64,000 bases of DNA, from NCBI RefSeq assembly GCF_016613535.2, contig NZ_CP071518.1, positions 310,001 through 374,000 on the forward strand, given 5' to 3'. The DNA is from Lysobacter solisilvae (GTDB lineage: Bacteria > Pseudomonadota > Gammaproteobacteria > Xanthomonadales > Xanthomonadaceae). Position 1 is the stretch's first letter, and each line of letters begins with the position of its first letter. A program made the translations under genes and the position numbers. Of the stretch, positions 54,139 to 62,454 are shown piece by piece. Below the pieces are notes generated by a model. It was not told the DNA's origin and did no database searches. It saw only the letters and a list, made by a program, of their open reading frames with translations.

Positions 54139-54900
54139 CTATTCCTCGGTCAGCATCGAACAGATGCCGCCGATGCAGGCGCCGCTCTGCATGTCCAGCA
54201 GCGGGGAATGGCCCTCGCTGCCGTGGGGATAGGGCGCGCCGGGCTGGATCAGGAACAGCACGGCGTCGGCCCCGCTCAGGCCGTCGGGAATCTCGAAATC
54301 GCGGGTGATCACGTAGGCCTTCATGTAGCGGGTGCGCTCGTCGAATACCGCGCCGGCCTGCCCGTTGCGCGACTTCCAGGCGGCCAGGTCGCTGGACGTG
54401 GCCAGGCGCAGCGTGCCGGCCCGCAACGCCTCCACCACGGCTTTCTGCGGCGAGGGCCGGACGGCGGCCCTAGGGGCCGTGACGGCCGGGCTGGCGGCAC
54501 TGTCCGGCCGCTGGCGCACCACCCGGTAGGGTTCCGGTCGCGGCGGCGGGATGACCTGGATGACCGTCATCGGCGCCGCCGGTTCGACCGGGGCAGGCGC
54601 CGGCTCGGGCACCTCCACCGCCGGGCTGGTGGCGACGGACGCCGGGGGCGACGACGGCGACGGCGCCATCGGGGCGGGAAGCGCGACCGGGGAGCCCGCG
54701 ACGGGTGCGTCCGGGGCCGCCCAGCCGCGCAGCGTAGCCACCGCGCGGGCGAGCTCGTCCGGGAATGCGTGGGCCAGCGCCGCGGCGACGCCCACGCCCG
54801 CGGCGAGCATCAGCCAGCGCGAGGGCCGCCGCCTGTGCGATGCCGATATCACGGCCTCGGCGCTGGTGGCACGGGGTCGGTGGCGCGGGGTGTACGACAC
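54139..54900 (-). CDS. Hypothetical membrane-anchored protein with Pro/Ala linker
   Basis: About 253 residues from a GTG at 54900 (VSYTPRHRPRATSAEAVISA). One membrane helix (WLMLAAGVGVAAALAHAF) is followed by a long Pro/Ala/Val linker (VALPAPMAPSPSSPPASVAT) and a C-terminal globular domain (LRLATSSDLAAWKSRNGQAG, YMKAYVITRDFEIPDGLSGA) ending with two cysteines in GACIGGICSML. The topology suggests a periplasmic domain on a flexible stalk. The start is uncertain: the frame is open to 55017, and no Shine-Dalgarno site is clear. Function unknown. Confidence 0.6.
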   Translation of the reverse strand: MSYTPRHRPRATSAEAVISASHRRRPSRWLMLAAGVGVAAALAHAFPDELARAVATLRGWAAPDAPVAGSPVALPAPMAPSPSSPPASVATSPAVEVPEPAPAPVEPAAPMTVIQVIPPPRPEPYRVVRQRPDSAASPAVTAPRAAVRPSPQKAVVEALRAGTLRLATSSDLAAWKSRNGQAGAVFDERTRYMKAYVITRDFEIPDGLSGADAVLFLIQPGAPYPHGSEGHSPLLDMQSGACIGGICSMLTEE

Positions 54901-55085
54901 GAGGCAGGGTCCAGGAGCGCGGGGGCGCCACGGCCCCGGGGGCGCACAGGATACCGGCGGGCCCAGCGCCGCCAGCGTGCGCGACGTGGCGACATGCGCC
55001 GCACGCCGGGGCTGCACAACGGCTTTCCGTGGGCCGCCCGCCTGTCACTCCGCGTGCTTCACGCCCGCGCCCCCATCCTCGCCAC

Positions 55086-55406
55086 ATGGACAATCCCGAC
55101 CTCGTCGGCTGGCTCGCCTCCGCCATCCTGATCGCCACCCTCGCCCGCCAGACCTGGCGCCAGTGGCGCGAGCCCGACCCGCGCGGCGTGTCGCACTGGC
55201 TGTTCGCCGGACAGATGGCGGCGTCGATCGGCTTCATCGCCTACAGCTGGCTGCTGCACAACTGGGTGTTCATCGTGACCAACACGCTGATCCTGATCAC
55301 CGCCGCGATCGGCCAGTGGGTCTTCCTGCGGGCGCAGCGCCGCGTGGCCGCGAAGACCGGCCACACGCGCGGGCACGACCACCGGGCCGGCACGCCGCCC
55401 GCCTGA
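55086..55406 (+). CDS. Small PQ-loop/SemiSWEET-like membrane protein
   Basis: A 106-residue protein with three hydrophobic helices: GWLASAILIATLARQTWRQW, GVSHWLFAGQMAASIGFIAY and HNWVFIVTNTLILITAAIGQ. The length and three-helix layout resemble SemiSWEET/PQ-loop proteins, which work as dimers, although the defining PQ motif is not clear here. The C-terminus is His/Arg-rich. Divergent from the preceding gene. Confidence 0.65.
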   Translation: MDNPDLVGWLASAILIATLARQTWRQWREPDPRGVSHWLFAGQMAASIGFIAYSWLLHNWVFIVTNTLILITAAIGQWVFLRAQRRVAAKTGHTRGHDHRAGTPPA

Positions 55407-55475
55407 TCGATGTCCGATCTCCGATGTCCGCTGCCACGCGCGCGCGCCGCGAACCTCGCCGCGGCCTTCGTTCGC

Positions 55476-55570
55476 CGGTCGTGACACGGCGGTCGTGACT
55501 CCCGATCGTGACTACCGATCGTGACTGCCCGATCGTGACTGCCCATCGTGGCCGCCCGATCATGACGTCC
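55476..55570. repeat. 13-14 bp tandem repeat, CGATCGTGACTGCC-like
   Basis: About seven copies of CGATCGTGACTGCC or close variants lie in a row, starting with CGGTCGTGAC at 55476 and ending CGATCATGACGTCC. Each contains CGATCG or a variant. The array occupies much of the 195-base gap upstream of the ligase cassette and ends about 30 bases above its first start codon. Confidence 0.75.
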
Positions 55571-55601
55571 GCACCACCGCCGCCCCGCGACACTGCCCGG
55601 C

Positions 55602-56624
55602 ATGTCAGCGTCCCTTGCGACCGCGCGCGGCGAACACTCCGACCTGGTCGTCCTGCGGCCCGAGGGCCTGTACTGCCCCGCCGGCGGTTTCCACATCGAT
55701 CCCTGGAGGCCCGTGCCGCGCGCGGTGATCACGCACGGCCACGGCGACCACGCGCGCACGGGCATGGGCGAGTACCACGCCGCGGCCGCAGGCATCCCCA
55801 TCCTGCAGTGGCGGCTGGGCGAACAACGGCTGCACGCGCACGACTACGGTGAAGCCTTCACCCTGGGTGCCGCGCGCGTGTCGCTGCACCCTGCCGGGCA
55901 CGTGCTCGGCTCGGCCCAAGTGCGCATCGAAGTCGATGGCGAAGTGTGGGTGGCCTCGGGCGACTACAAGCGGCAGCACGACCCGACCTGCGCGCCCTTC
56001 GAAGTCGTGCGCTGCGACACCTTCATCACCGAGGCGACGTTCGGACTGCCGGTGTACCGATGGCCGGACACGGGCGAGGTCGCGCGCGAGATCGTGGCGT
56101 GGCGGCAGGAGTGCGCCGAGCGCGGCGAGGCGGCGGTGCTGCTGTGTTACGCGCTGGGCAAGGCGCAGCGCTTGCTGGCCGAACTGGCCCGCCATACCGA
56201 CCGACCGGCCTACCTGCACGGCGCGGTCGCCGCCGGCGTGGAGGTCTATCGGCGATGCGCGGTGCCCATGCTGGACACGCGCACCGTCGCCGACGAGGCC
56301 AAGGGCGCGGACTTCGCCGGCGAACTGGTCCTGGCTCCACCGTCAGCCGCCGGCAGCCCGTGGATGCGGCGTTTCCGCCGCGCGCAGACCGGCTTCGCTT
56401 CCGGCTGGATGCGCATCCGCGGCAATCGCCGGCGCCGCAACCACGACCGCGGCTTCGTGGTCTCCGACCACGCCGACTGGCCCGACCTGCTGCGCACGGT
56501 CCGCGAAACCGGCGCCCGCCGCGTCATCGCCACGCATGGCAACACCGATGCCATCGTCCGCGCACTCAATGAGGAAGGCATCGCCACCGGCGTGTTCGCC
56601 ACGCATTACGGGGCCGAGGACTGA
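55602..56624 (+). CDS. Ligase-associated DNA exonuclease (MBL fold)
   Basis: A 340-residue metallo-beta-lactamase/beta-CASP-type nuclease resembling SNM1/Artemis proteins. The metal motif is HGHGDH (45-50), followed by SLHPAGHVLGSAQVRIEVDG, ASGDYKRQHDP, FITEATFGLPVYRWPD and FVVSDHADWPDLL. It is the first gene of a four-gene DNA repair cassette. Its stop shares one base with the ligase start. The expected role is end processing before ligation. Confidence 0.92.
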   Translation: MSASLATARGEHSDLVVLRPEGLYCPAGGFHIDPWRPVPRAVITHGHGDHARTGMGEYHAAAAGIPILQWRLGEQRLHAHDYGEAFTLGAARVSLHPAGHVLGSAQVRIEVDGEVWVASGDYKRQHDPTCAPFEVVRCDTFITEATFGLPVYRWPDTGEVAREIVAWRQECAERGEAAVLLCYALGKAQRLLAELARHTDRPAYLHGAVAAGVEVYRRCAVPMLDTRTVADEAKGADFAGELVLAPPSAAGSPWMRRFRRAQTGFASGWMRIRGNRRRRNHDRGFVVSDHADWPDLLRTVRETGARRVIATHGNTDAIVRALNEEGIATGVFATHYGAED

Positions 56625-58222
56625 TGCGCCGCTTCGCCGACCTCTACCGGCGACTGGATCGCAGCACCGCCACCCTCGACAAGCGTGCCGCGCTGGTGGA
56701 GTACTTCCGCGACGCGCCACCGCGCGACGCGGCCTGGGCCCTGTGGCTGCTCGCCGGCGGCAAGATCGGCGGCGCCCGCGCGAAGATCGCCGGCACGCAG
56801 GAACTGCGCGACTGGGTCGCGCAGGCCAGCCACACGGCGCCATGGCTGGTGGAGGAGAGCTACCACCACGTCGGCGACCTGGCCGAAACCCTGAGCCTGC
56901 TGCTCGACGATCCCGCGCAGACCGACGAAGCGCCACTGCACGTGTGGATCGAGGACCGGCTGCTGGCCGTGGCCGGCGCCGACGCGGACACGCGTCGCGA
57001 AGTGGTGACCGGCGCCTGGGCCCGCCTGGCCTTCGACGAACGGCTGGCCTTCAACAAGCTGCTTACCGGCGCGCTGCGCGTGGGCGTGTCGCAACGGCTG
57101 GTGCAGCAGGCGCTGGCGGAGCTGAGCGGCGTCGACATCGCGCGCATCGCCCAGCGCATGCTCGGCGTGTGGACGCCTTCGCCGCAGTTCCTGCGCGACC
57201 TGCTGTCGCCGGAGGAACTGCCGGGCGACCGCGCGCAGCCCTATCCCTTCTTCCTCGCCTCGCCGATCGACGTCGATCCGGCGACGCTCGGCCCGGTGGA
57301 GGACTGGCTGCTGGAGTGGAAGTGGGACGGGATCCGGGTGCAGCTGATCCGGCGCGGCGCCGACATCGCGCTGTGGTCGCGTGGCGAGGAGCGCCTGGAC
57401 GGGCGCTTCCCCGAGATCGAACACGCGCTGGCGTCGCTGCCGGCCGATGCGGTGATCGATGGCGAACTGCTGGGCTGGCGCGAGGGTGACGCGCCGCTGC
57501 CGTTCACCGCACTGCAGACCCGCATCCAGCGCCGGCGCCCGGGTCCGAAAGTGCTCGCCGATACGCCGGCGCGCGTGCTCGCCTACGACCTGCTCGAACT
57601 GGACGGCGTCGACCTGCGCGAGGCGCCGCTGGAAACGCGCCGGGCCCGGCTGGAAGACCTGCTGGCCGCCCACGGCGACCCGCGGCTGGTGACGTCGCCG
57701 CGCGTGCGCGTGCCCGACTGGGACAGCGCCGGAGTGCTGCGCGGGCAGGCGCGCGAACGGGGCGTGGAAGGCCTGATGCTCAAGCGCCTGTCGTCCGGCT
57801 ACCAGGCCGGGCGACGCCGCGGCGACTGGTGGAAATGGAAGATCGATCCGCTCACCGTCGACGCGGTGCTGATCTACGCGCAGGCCGGGCATGGCCGCCG
57901 CAGCGCGCTCTACACCGACTACACCTTCGGCCTGTGGGACGCCGACGCGCTGGTGCCCGTGGCCAAGGCCTATTCGGGCCTGGACGACAAGGAGATCCTG
58001 CAGCTGGACCGCTGGATCCGCGCGCACACCATCGAACGCTTCGGGCCGGTGCGCTCGGTCGAACCGCTGCACGTGTTCGAGCTCGGCTTCGAGGCGGTCA
58101 ACCGCTCGGGCCGGCATCGGTCCGGGATCGCCGTGCGCTTCCCGCGCATCCTGCGCTGGCGTCACGACAAGCCCGCGCGCGAGGCCGACCGCCTCGACAC
58201 CCTGCGGGCGCTGGCGCGATGA
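56624..58222 (+). CDS. ATP-dependent DNA ligase of the repair cassette
   Basis: A 532-residue ligase, separate from the NAD-dependent LigA used in replication. The adenylation motif is K233-WDGIR (EWKWDGIRVQLI). Other ligase motifs are IDGELLGW, EGLMLKRLSSGYQAGRRRGD and WWKWKIDPLTVDAVLIYAQA, followed by an OB-fold domain. An N-terminal helical DNA-binding domain occupies about residues 1-200. It is flanked by the nuclease and helicase genes, the arrangement that defines the ligase-associated cluster. It overlaps the helicase gene by 4 bases. Confidence 0.94.
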   Translation: MRRFADLYRRLDRSTATLDKRAALVEYFRDAPPRDAAWALWLLAGGKIGGARAKIAGTQELRDWVAQASHTAPWLVEESYHHVGDLAETLSLLLDDPAQTDEAPLHVWIEDRLLAVAGADADTRREVVTGAWARLAFDERLAFNKLLTGALRVGVSQRLVQQALAELSGVDIARIAQRMLGVWTPSPQFLRDLLSPEELPGDRAQPYPFFLASPIDVDPATLGPVEDWLLEWKWDGIRVQLIRRGADIALWSRGEERLDGRFPEIEHALASLPADAVIDGELLGWREGDAPLPFTALQTRIQRRRPGPKVLADTPARVLAYDLLELDGVDLREAPLETRRARLEDLLAAHGDPRLVTSPRVRVPDWDSAGVLRGQARERGVEGLMLKRLSSGYQAGRRRGDWWKWKIDPLTVDAVLIYAQAGHGRRSALYTDYTFGLWDADALVPVAKAYSGLDDKEILQLDRWIRAHTIERFGPVRSVEPLHVFELGFEAVNRSGRHRSGIAVRFPRILRWRHDKPAREADRLDTLRALAR

Positions 58223-60741
58223 ACGCCGTGCCGCGCGACGCCGCCGCCGGCCGCGTCCGCCGTCCCGATGTGTCACCCCGGGTGCTGGCGCCACTGAAGG
58301 ACTGGTTCGCCACGCGCGGCTGGCGGCCGCTGCCCTTCCAGCGGGAAGTGTGGGCGCGCTGGCTGGCGGGTGAATCGGGCCTGCTGCACACCCCCACCGG
58401 CAGCGGCAAGACCCTGGCGGCCTTCGGCGGCGCGCTGCTGGAAGCCCTGCGCGATCGCCCGGACAGCGCGCCGCCGGCGCCGGGCAAACGCCCGCGGCGC
58501 GCACCGGCCCGTCCGCTCACGCTGCTGTGGATCACGCCGCTGCGTGCGCTGGCCGCCGATACGCTGCGCGCCCTGCGCGAGCCGGTCGACGCGCTGGGAC
58601 TGGACTGGCAGGTCGGCCTGCGCACCGGCGATGCCAGCGCACGCGACAAGCGCCTGGCGCGCGCCGGACGCCTCGACGTGCTGGTCACCACGCCCGAGTC
58701 GCTGGCGCTGCTGTTGTCCTATCCCGACACCGCCGCGCAGCTGGGCGCGCTGCGCGGCGTGGTCGTCGACGAGTGGCACGAACTGCTCGGCAACAAGCGC
58801 GGGGTACTGCTGCAACTGGGGCTGGCCCGCCTGCGCGCGCTGGCGCCGGCGCTGCGGGTGTGGGGCCTGTCGGCGACGCTGGGCAACCTGGACGAAGCCC
58901 GCGACGCCCTGCTGCCGCACGCGCCGCAGGCCGCGCTCGTGTCGGGCCTGCCGCCGCGCGCACTGACGCTGGAAACCCTGCTGCCGGAGGCCGGCGAGCG
59001 CTTTCCGTGGGCGGGCCACCTGGGGCTGGTGCAGCTCGAACGCGTCGTCGCCCGCCTGCTGTCGACGGGCACCAGCCTGTTGTTCTGCAACACGCGTTCG
59101 CAGGCCGAACTGTGGCACCGCGCGCTGGCGGCGGTGTGGCCGGAAGACGAAGGCACGCTCGCACTGCACCACGGTTCGCTCGACCCGCGCCTGCGCGCCG
59201 CCGCCGAGCAGGGCCTGCGCGAAGGCAGCGTGCGCTGCGTGGTGGCCACCTCCAGCCTCGACTTGGGCGTGGATTTCCCGGCCGTCGACCAAGTGCTGCA
59301 GGTCGGCAGTCCCAAGGGCATGGCGCGCCTGCTGCAGCGGGCCGGGCGCGCGCGCCATCGGCCGGGCGAGGCCGCCCACGTGGTGTGCGTGCCCACGCAC
59401 GCGCTCGAGCTGGTGGAGTACGCCGCCGCGCGCGAGGCCCTGGCGCACGGCCGCATCGAACCGCGTCCGCCGCCGCGCCTGTCGCTGGACGTGCTGGCGC
59501 AGCACTGCGTCACCCTGGCGCTGGGCGGCGGCTTCCGCGCCCCGGCGCTGCTGCGCGAGGTCCGCGGCACGCACGCGTTCGCCGCGCTCGACGACGCTGC
59601 CTGGCAGGGCGTGCTGGATTTCATCGTCCAGGGCGGACGCGCGCTGTCGAACTACCCCGACTACCGGCGCGTGACCGTCGACGATGACGGCGTGTACCGC
59701 GTCGAGGACCGCAAGGTCGCCTACCGGCATCGGCTGTCGATCGGCACCATCACCAGCGACGGCAGCGTCGCGGTGAAATTCCTGCGCGGCGGCGGGCTGG
59801 GCAGCGTCGAGGAGGGCTTCATCGGGCGGCTGCGTCCGGGCGACCGCTTCCAGTTCGCCGGCCGCACGCTGGAGCTGGTGCGGCTGCACGAGATGACCGC
59901 GCACGTCCGACTGGCCAGGCGCGCCGATGGCATGGTGCCCAAGTGGCAGGGCGGCCGGCTGCCGCTGTCGGGCGAACTGGGACGCGAAGTCGAACGCGTG
60001 TTCGCCGGCCCGCGGGACGCACCGGAACTGCGCGCGATCGAACCCCTGCTGGCGCTGCAGCAGCGCCTGTCGGCGCTGCCCGGGCCGGACCATCTGCTCG
60101 CCGAATGGGTGCGCGCCCGCGACGGCCGCCACCTGTTCCTCTATCCCTTCGCCGGGCGCGCCGTGCACGAGGGGCTGGCTTCCCTGCTCGCACTGCGCTG
60201 GGGCCGCATCACGCCGAACACGTTTTCCTTCTCCGCGAACGACTACGGCCTGGTCTTGTCCGGCCAGGCCGATGCCACGATCGACGCCGGCATCCTGCAC
60301 GCGCTGCTGTCGCCCGCGGACCTGGTCGACGACCTGCACGCCAGCCTCAACCTGGCCGAACTGGCGCGCCGGCAGTTCCGCGAGATCGCACGCGTGGCCG
60401 GACTGCTGCCGCCGTCGCTGCCCGGGCGCGCGCCGCGTTCCCTGCGCCAGCTGCAGGCCTCCAGCGGGCTGCTCTTCGATGTGCTCACCCGCTACGACCC
60501 GGACCACCTGCTGCTCGCGCAGGCCCGGCGCGAAGTGTTCGCCCAGCAGCTGGAGGTCGTGCGCCTGGCCGCCGTGCTCGCCGATTGCGCGCAGCGCCCG
60601 CTGACGTTGCGGCAGCCGCGCTCGCTCACGCCCCTGTCCTTCCCGCTGTGGGCGGAGAGCCAGCGCGGCCACCTCAGCACGGAGGACTGGAAAGTGCGCG
60701 TGGCCCGCGCCGCCGCGCAGCTGGACAGGCGCCATGGCTGA
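58219..60741 (+). CDS. Ligase-associated Lhr-type DEXH helicase
   Basis: An 840-residue superfamily 2 helicase. It has Walker A TPTGSGKT (58-65), a DEWH box (184-187), motif III-like GLSATLGNLDEAR, and the C-terminal RecA domain with ATSSLDLGVDFPAVDQVLQV and LLQRAGRARHRPGEAAHVVC. The long C-terminal region (FLRGGGLGSVEEGFIGRLRP, FSFSANDYGLVLSGQADATI) matches the Lhr core. Related enzymes unwind 3'-to-5' and act in DNA damage tolerance. It overlaps PdeM by 8 bases. Confidence 0.94.
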   Translation: MNAVPRDAAAGRVRRPDVSPRVLAPLKDWFATRGWRPLPFQREVWARWLAGESGLLHTPTGSGKTLAAFGGALLEALRDRPDSAPPAPGKRPRRAPARPLTLLWITPLRALAADTLRALREPVDALGLDWQVGLRTGDASARDKRLARAGRLDVLVTTPESLALLLSYPDTAAQLGALRGVVVDEWHELLGNKRGVLLQLGLARLRALAPALRVWGLSATLGNLDEARDALLPHAPQAALVSGLPPRALTLETLLPEAGERFPWAGHLGLVQLERVVARLLSTGTSLLFCNTRSQAELWHRALAAVWPEDEGTLALHHGSLDPRLRAAAEQGLREGSVRCVVATSSLDLGVDFPAVDQVLQVGSPKGMARLLQRAGRARHRPGEAAHVVCVPTHALELVEYAAAREALAHGRIEPRPPPRLSLDVLAQHCVTLALGGGFRAPALLREVRGTHAFAALDDAAWQGVLDFIVQGGRALSNYPDYRRVTVDDDGVYRVEDRKVAYRHRLSIGTITSDGSVAVKFLRGGGLGSVEEGFIGRLRPGDRFQFAGRTLELVRLHEMTAHVRLARRADGMVPKWQGGRLPLSGELGREVERVFAGPRDAPELRAIEPLLALQQRLSALPGPDHLLAEWVRARDGRHLFLYPFAGRAVHEGLASLLALRWGRITPNTFSFSANDYGLVLSGQADATIDAGILHALLSPADLVDDLHASLNLAELARRQFREIARVAGLLPPSLPGRAPRSLRQLQASSGLLFDVLTRYDPDHLLLAQARREVFAQQLEVVRLAAVLADCAQRPLTLRQPRSLTPLSFPLWAESQRGHLSTEDWKVRVARAAAQLDRRHG

Positions 60742-61369
60742 GCGAATGGACATCGTGCTGGGGGGCGAGCCGATGCAGCTGCTGGGCGATCGCGCGCTGT
60801 ACTGGCCCGCGCGCCGGCGTGTATTCGTCTCCGACGTGCACCTGGGCAAGGCCGACATCTTCCGCCGCGCCGGCATCGCGCTGCCCAGCGGCGGCACCCG
60901 CCACGACCTGGAGCGGCTGGCCGCGATCGTGGCGGACACGCAGGCGCTCAGCGTCTGCGTGCTCGGCGACCTGCTGCACGGACGCGCCGACGATCGCCGC
61001 TGGCGCGAGGGCTGGGAGGCCTTCCGCGCCGCCCATGCGGCGACGGCCTTCGAGGTGCTGGCGGGCAACCACGACCGGGCGCTGCGCACGGCGGGCCTGG
61101 ACCTCACCCTGCTCGGCGACACGGCGGAGGAAGGGCCCTTCAGCCTGCGTCACCAGCCCGACGACGCCGCGCCGGGCTACGTGCTGTGCGGCCACGTGCA
61201 TCCCCGCGTGGCCGCACCCGGCCTGCCCGGCCGCTGGCCGGCCTTCTGGCTGCGCGCACGCGGCTGCGTGCTGCCGGCCTTCTCGGCGTTCACCGGCGGA
61301 CGCGAACCGGAGCTGGCAGGCGGCGACCGGCTCGTCGCGTGTGTGCAGGGGCTGTTGCTGGCCTTGTGA
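60734..61369 (+). CDS. pdeM: Ligase-associated DNA damage response endonuclease PdeM
   Basis: A 211-residue calcineurin-like metallophosphoesterase. Metal motifs are DVHLGK (Asp34, His36), GDLLHG (from 78), GNHD (111-114) and GHVHP (from 153). It is the last gene of the cassette. The start within the helicase 3' end (8-base overlap) gives the expected N-terminus MAERMDIVLGGEPMQLLGDR. Confidence 0.92.
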   Translation: MAERMDIVLGGEPMQLLGDRALYWPARRRVFVSDVHLGKADIFRRAGIALPSGGTRHDLERLAAIVADTQALSVCVLGDLLHGRADDRRWREGWEAFRAAHAATAFEVLAGNHDRALRTAGLDLTLLGDTAEEGPFSLRHQPDDAAPGYVLCGHVHPRVAAPGLPGRWPAFWLRARGCVLPAFSAFTGGREPELAGGDRLVACVQGLLLAL

Positions 61370-61425
61370 GCGTCGGGGCCCACGGCGTGCTGCCACCGCG
61401 GCATCCGCGGCGCCCAGCGGCGTAA

Positions 61426-61755
61426 CTACACCGGCCGCGCGGCCCCCAGCAGTTGCGCCAGGTCTTCCTCGCCCTCGGGCCGCACGACGCGGCCCAGTTC
61501 CTCGCCGTCGCGCATCAGCACCAGGCTGGGCCACAGCTTGATGCGGAAGGAACGGCCCAGCGGCCGGCCGCTGCCGTCCTCGATCTTCAGGTGGGCCACG
61601 TCCGGATGGGCCTGCAAGGCGCGCTCGATGAGCGGCTGGGCGGAGGTGCAGTAGCCGCACCACGGGGCGCCGAACTCGACGAGGGTGTAGCCCGGCCGTG
61701 CGTCCAGGTCGGCGCGCGCGGGTTCGGTCGGGGCGTAGTCGCGGGTGTAGGCCAT
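61426..61755 (-). CDS. Thioredoxin-family protein
   Basis: A 109-residue cytosolic thioredoxin fold. The active site is W-C33-G-Y-C36 (LVEFGAPWCGYCTSAQPLIE), a GY variant of the usual CGPC, followed by IKLWPSLVLMRDGEELGRVV with the cis-Pro. This composition suggests a specialised reductase rather than the main thioredoxin. It converges on pdeM with only 56 bases between, where I see a weak GC hairpin. Confidence 0.9.
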   Translation of the reverse strand: MAYTRDYAPTEPARADLDARPGYTLVEFGAPWCGYCTSAQPLIERALQAHPDVAHLKIEDGSGRPLGRSFRIKLWPSLVLMRDGEELGRVVRPEGEEDLAQLLGAARPV

Positions 61756-61888
61756 GGTCGTTCCTCGGGATGAGGCACCCTAGCGCGGCCGCCGTGATGG
61801 GCTCGCCGAGCCTGGCCGGAGTCCCGGGCATCACACCGTTTATACCGGCAAGGCCGGAGCTTGGCCCGCAATACGAGGGAGACAAGCG

Positions 61889-62188
61889 ATGGCCGAGACA
61901 CGCACCCTGGACCCGGATGCCCTGCATGCCCGCCTGGAACAGTTCGAACAGGAGCTGCCAGGCCTGCACGCACGGCATCCCGGCACGTTCGCGTTCGCCA
62001 ACATCTGGGCCGAACGCTACGAAGCGATCCTCGCCCAGACGCCCGAGCACCTGAAGCCCTCCATCGAGCGGCGCCTGGAACGCATCGGCATTCGCTGGGG
62101 CGTCATGCCCGGAGTACGCGTGACCCGGCAGATGCCGTCCATGCCATCGGTGTTTCTTCGGCGACGCTCGCCGTTCGCCATCGGGTGA
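61889..62188 (+). CDS. Small hypothetical protein
   Basis: A 99-residue protein: MAETRTLDPDALHARLEQFE, a helical, acidic N-terminal half (LHARHPGTFAFANIWAERYE), and a short basic end (VFLRRRSPFAIG). GGGAGA lies upstream of the ATG. No signal peptide or membrane span. The family is unknown to me. It is followed by another small gene after 4 bases, so the two form a probable pair. Confidence 0.65.
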   Translation: MAETRTLDPDALHARLEQFEQELPGLHARHPGTFAFANIWAERYEAILAQTPEHLKPSIERRLERIGIRWGVMPGVRVTRQMPSMPSVFLRRRSPFAIG

Positions 62189-62192
62189 GGCC

Positions 62193-62414
62193 ATGACCAC
62201 CACCTCGCAATTGACCATGCTCACGCCGGACGAACTGTCCTGCCTGCGCGAGTGCGCGCAGGGCCGCAGCATTCCCGAAGACGCGCAGCTGCTCGCCGCG
62301 CTCGCGGCCAAGGGCATGCTGTACGACCACGAAGGCCGCTATACCCTCACCCCCGCCGCGCAGCACGTGCTGCATGCCGGCGAGCCGGGCACGGTGCCGG
62401 GCATCGACAACTGA
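62193..62414 (+). CDS. Small hypothetical protein
   Basis: A 73-residue protein: MTTTSQLTMLTPDELSCLRE, then QGRSIPEDAQLLAALAAKGM and DHEGRYTLTPAAQHVLHAGE. The helix-turn-helix-wing-like layout (helices, then a GRYTLT strand) suggests a small DNA- or protein-binding fold, but this is a guess from pattern alone. The ATG at 62193 lies 4 bases past the preceding stop, with GGTGAGG upstream. Confidence 0.65.
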   Translation: MTTTSQLTMLTPDELSCLRECAQGRSIPEDAQLLAALAAKGMLYDHEGRYTLTPAAQHVLHAGEPGTVPGIDN

Positions 62415-62454
62415 GCCTCGCGGCGGGGCCGCATGCCGCCGGTCCGTCCCGCCA

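Noticed and set aside
55476..55570. CRISPR-like array upstream of the ligase cassette
   Set aside because: Units are 13-14 bp and contiguous, with no spacers.
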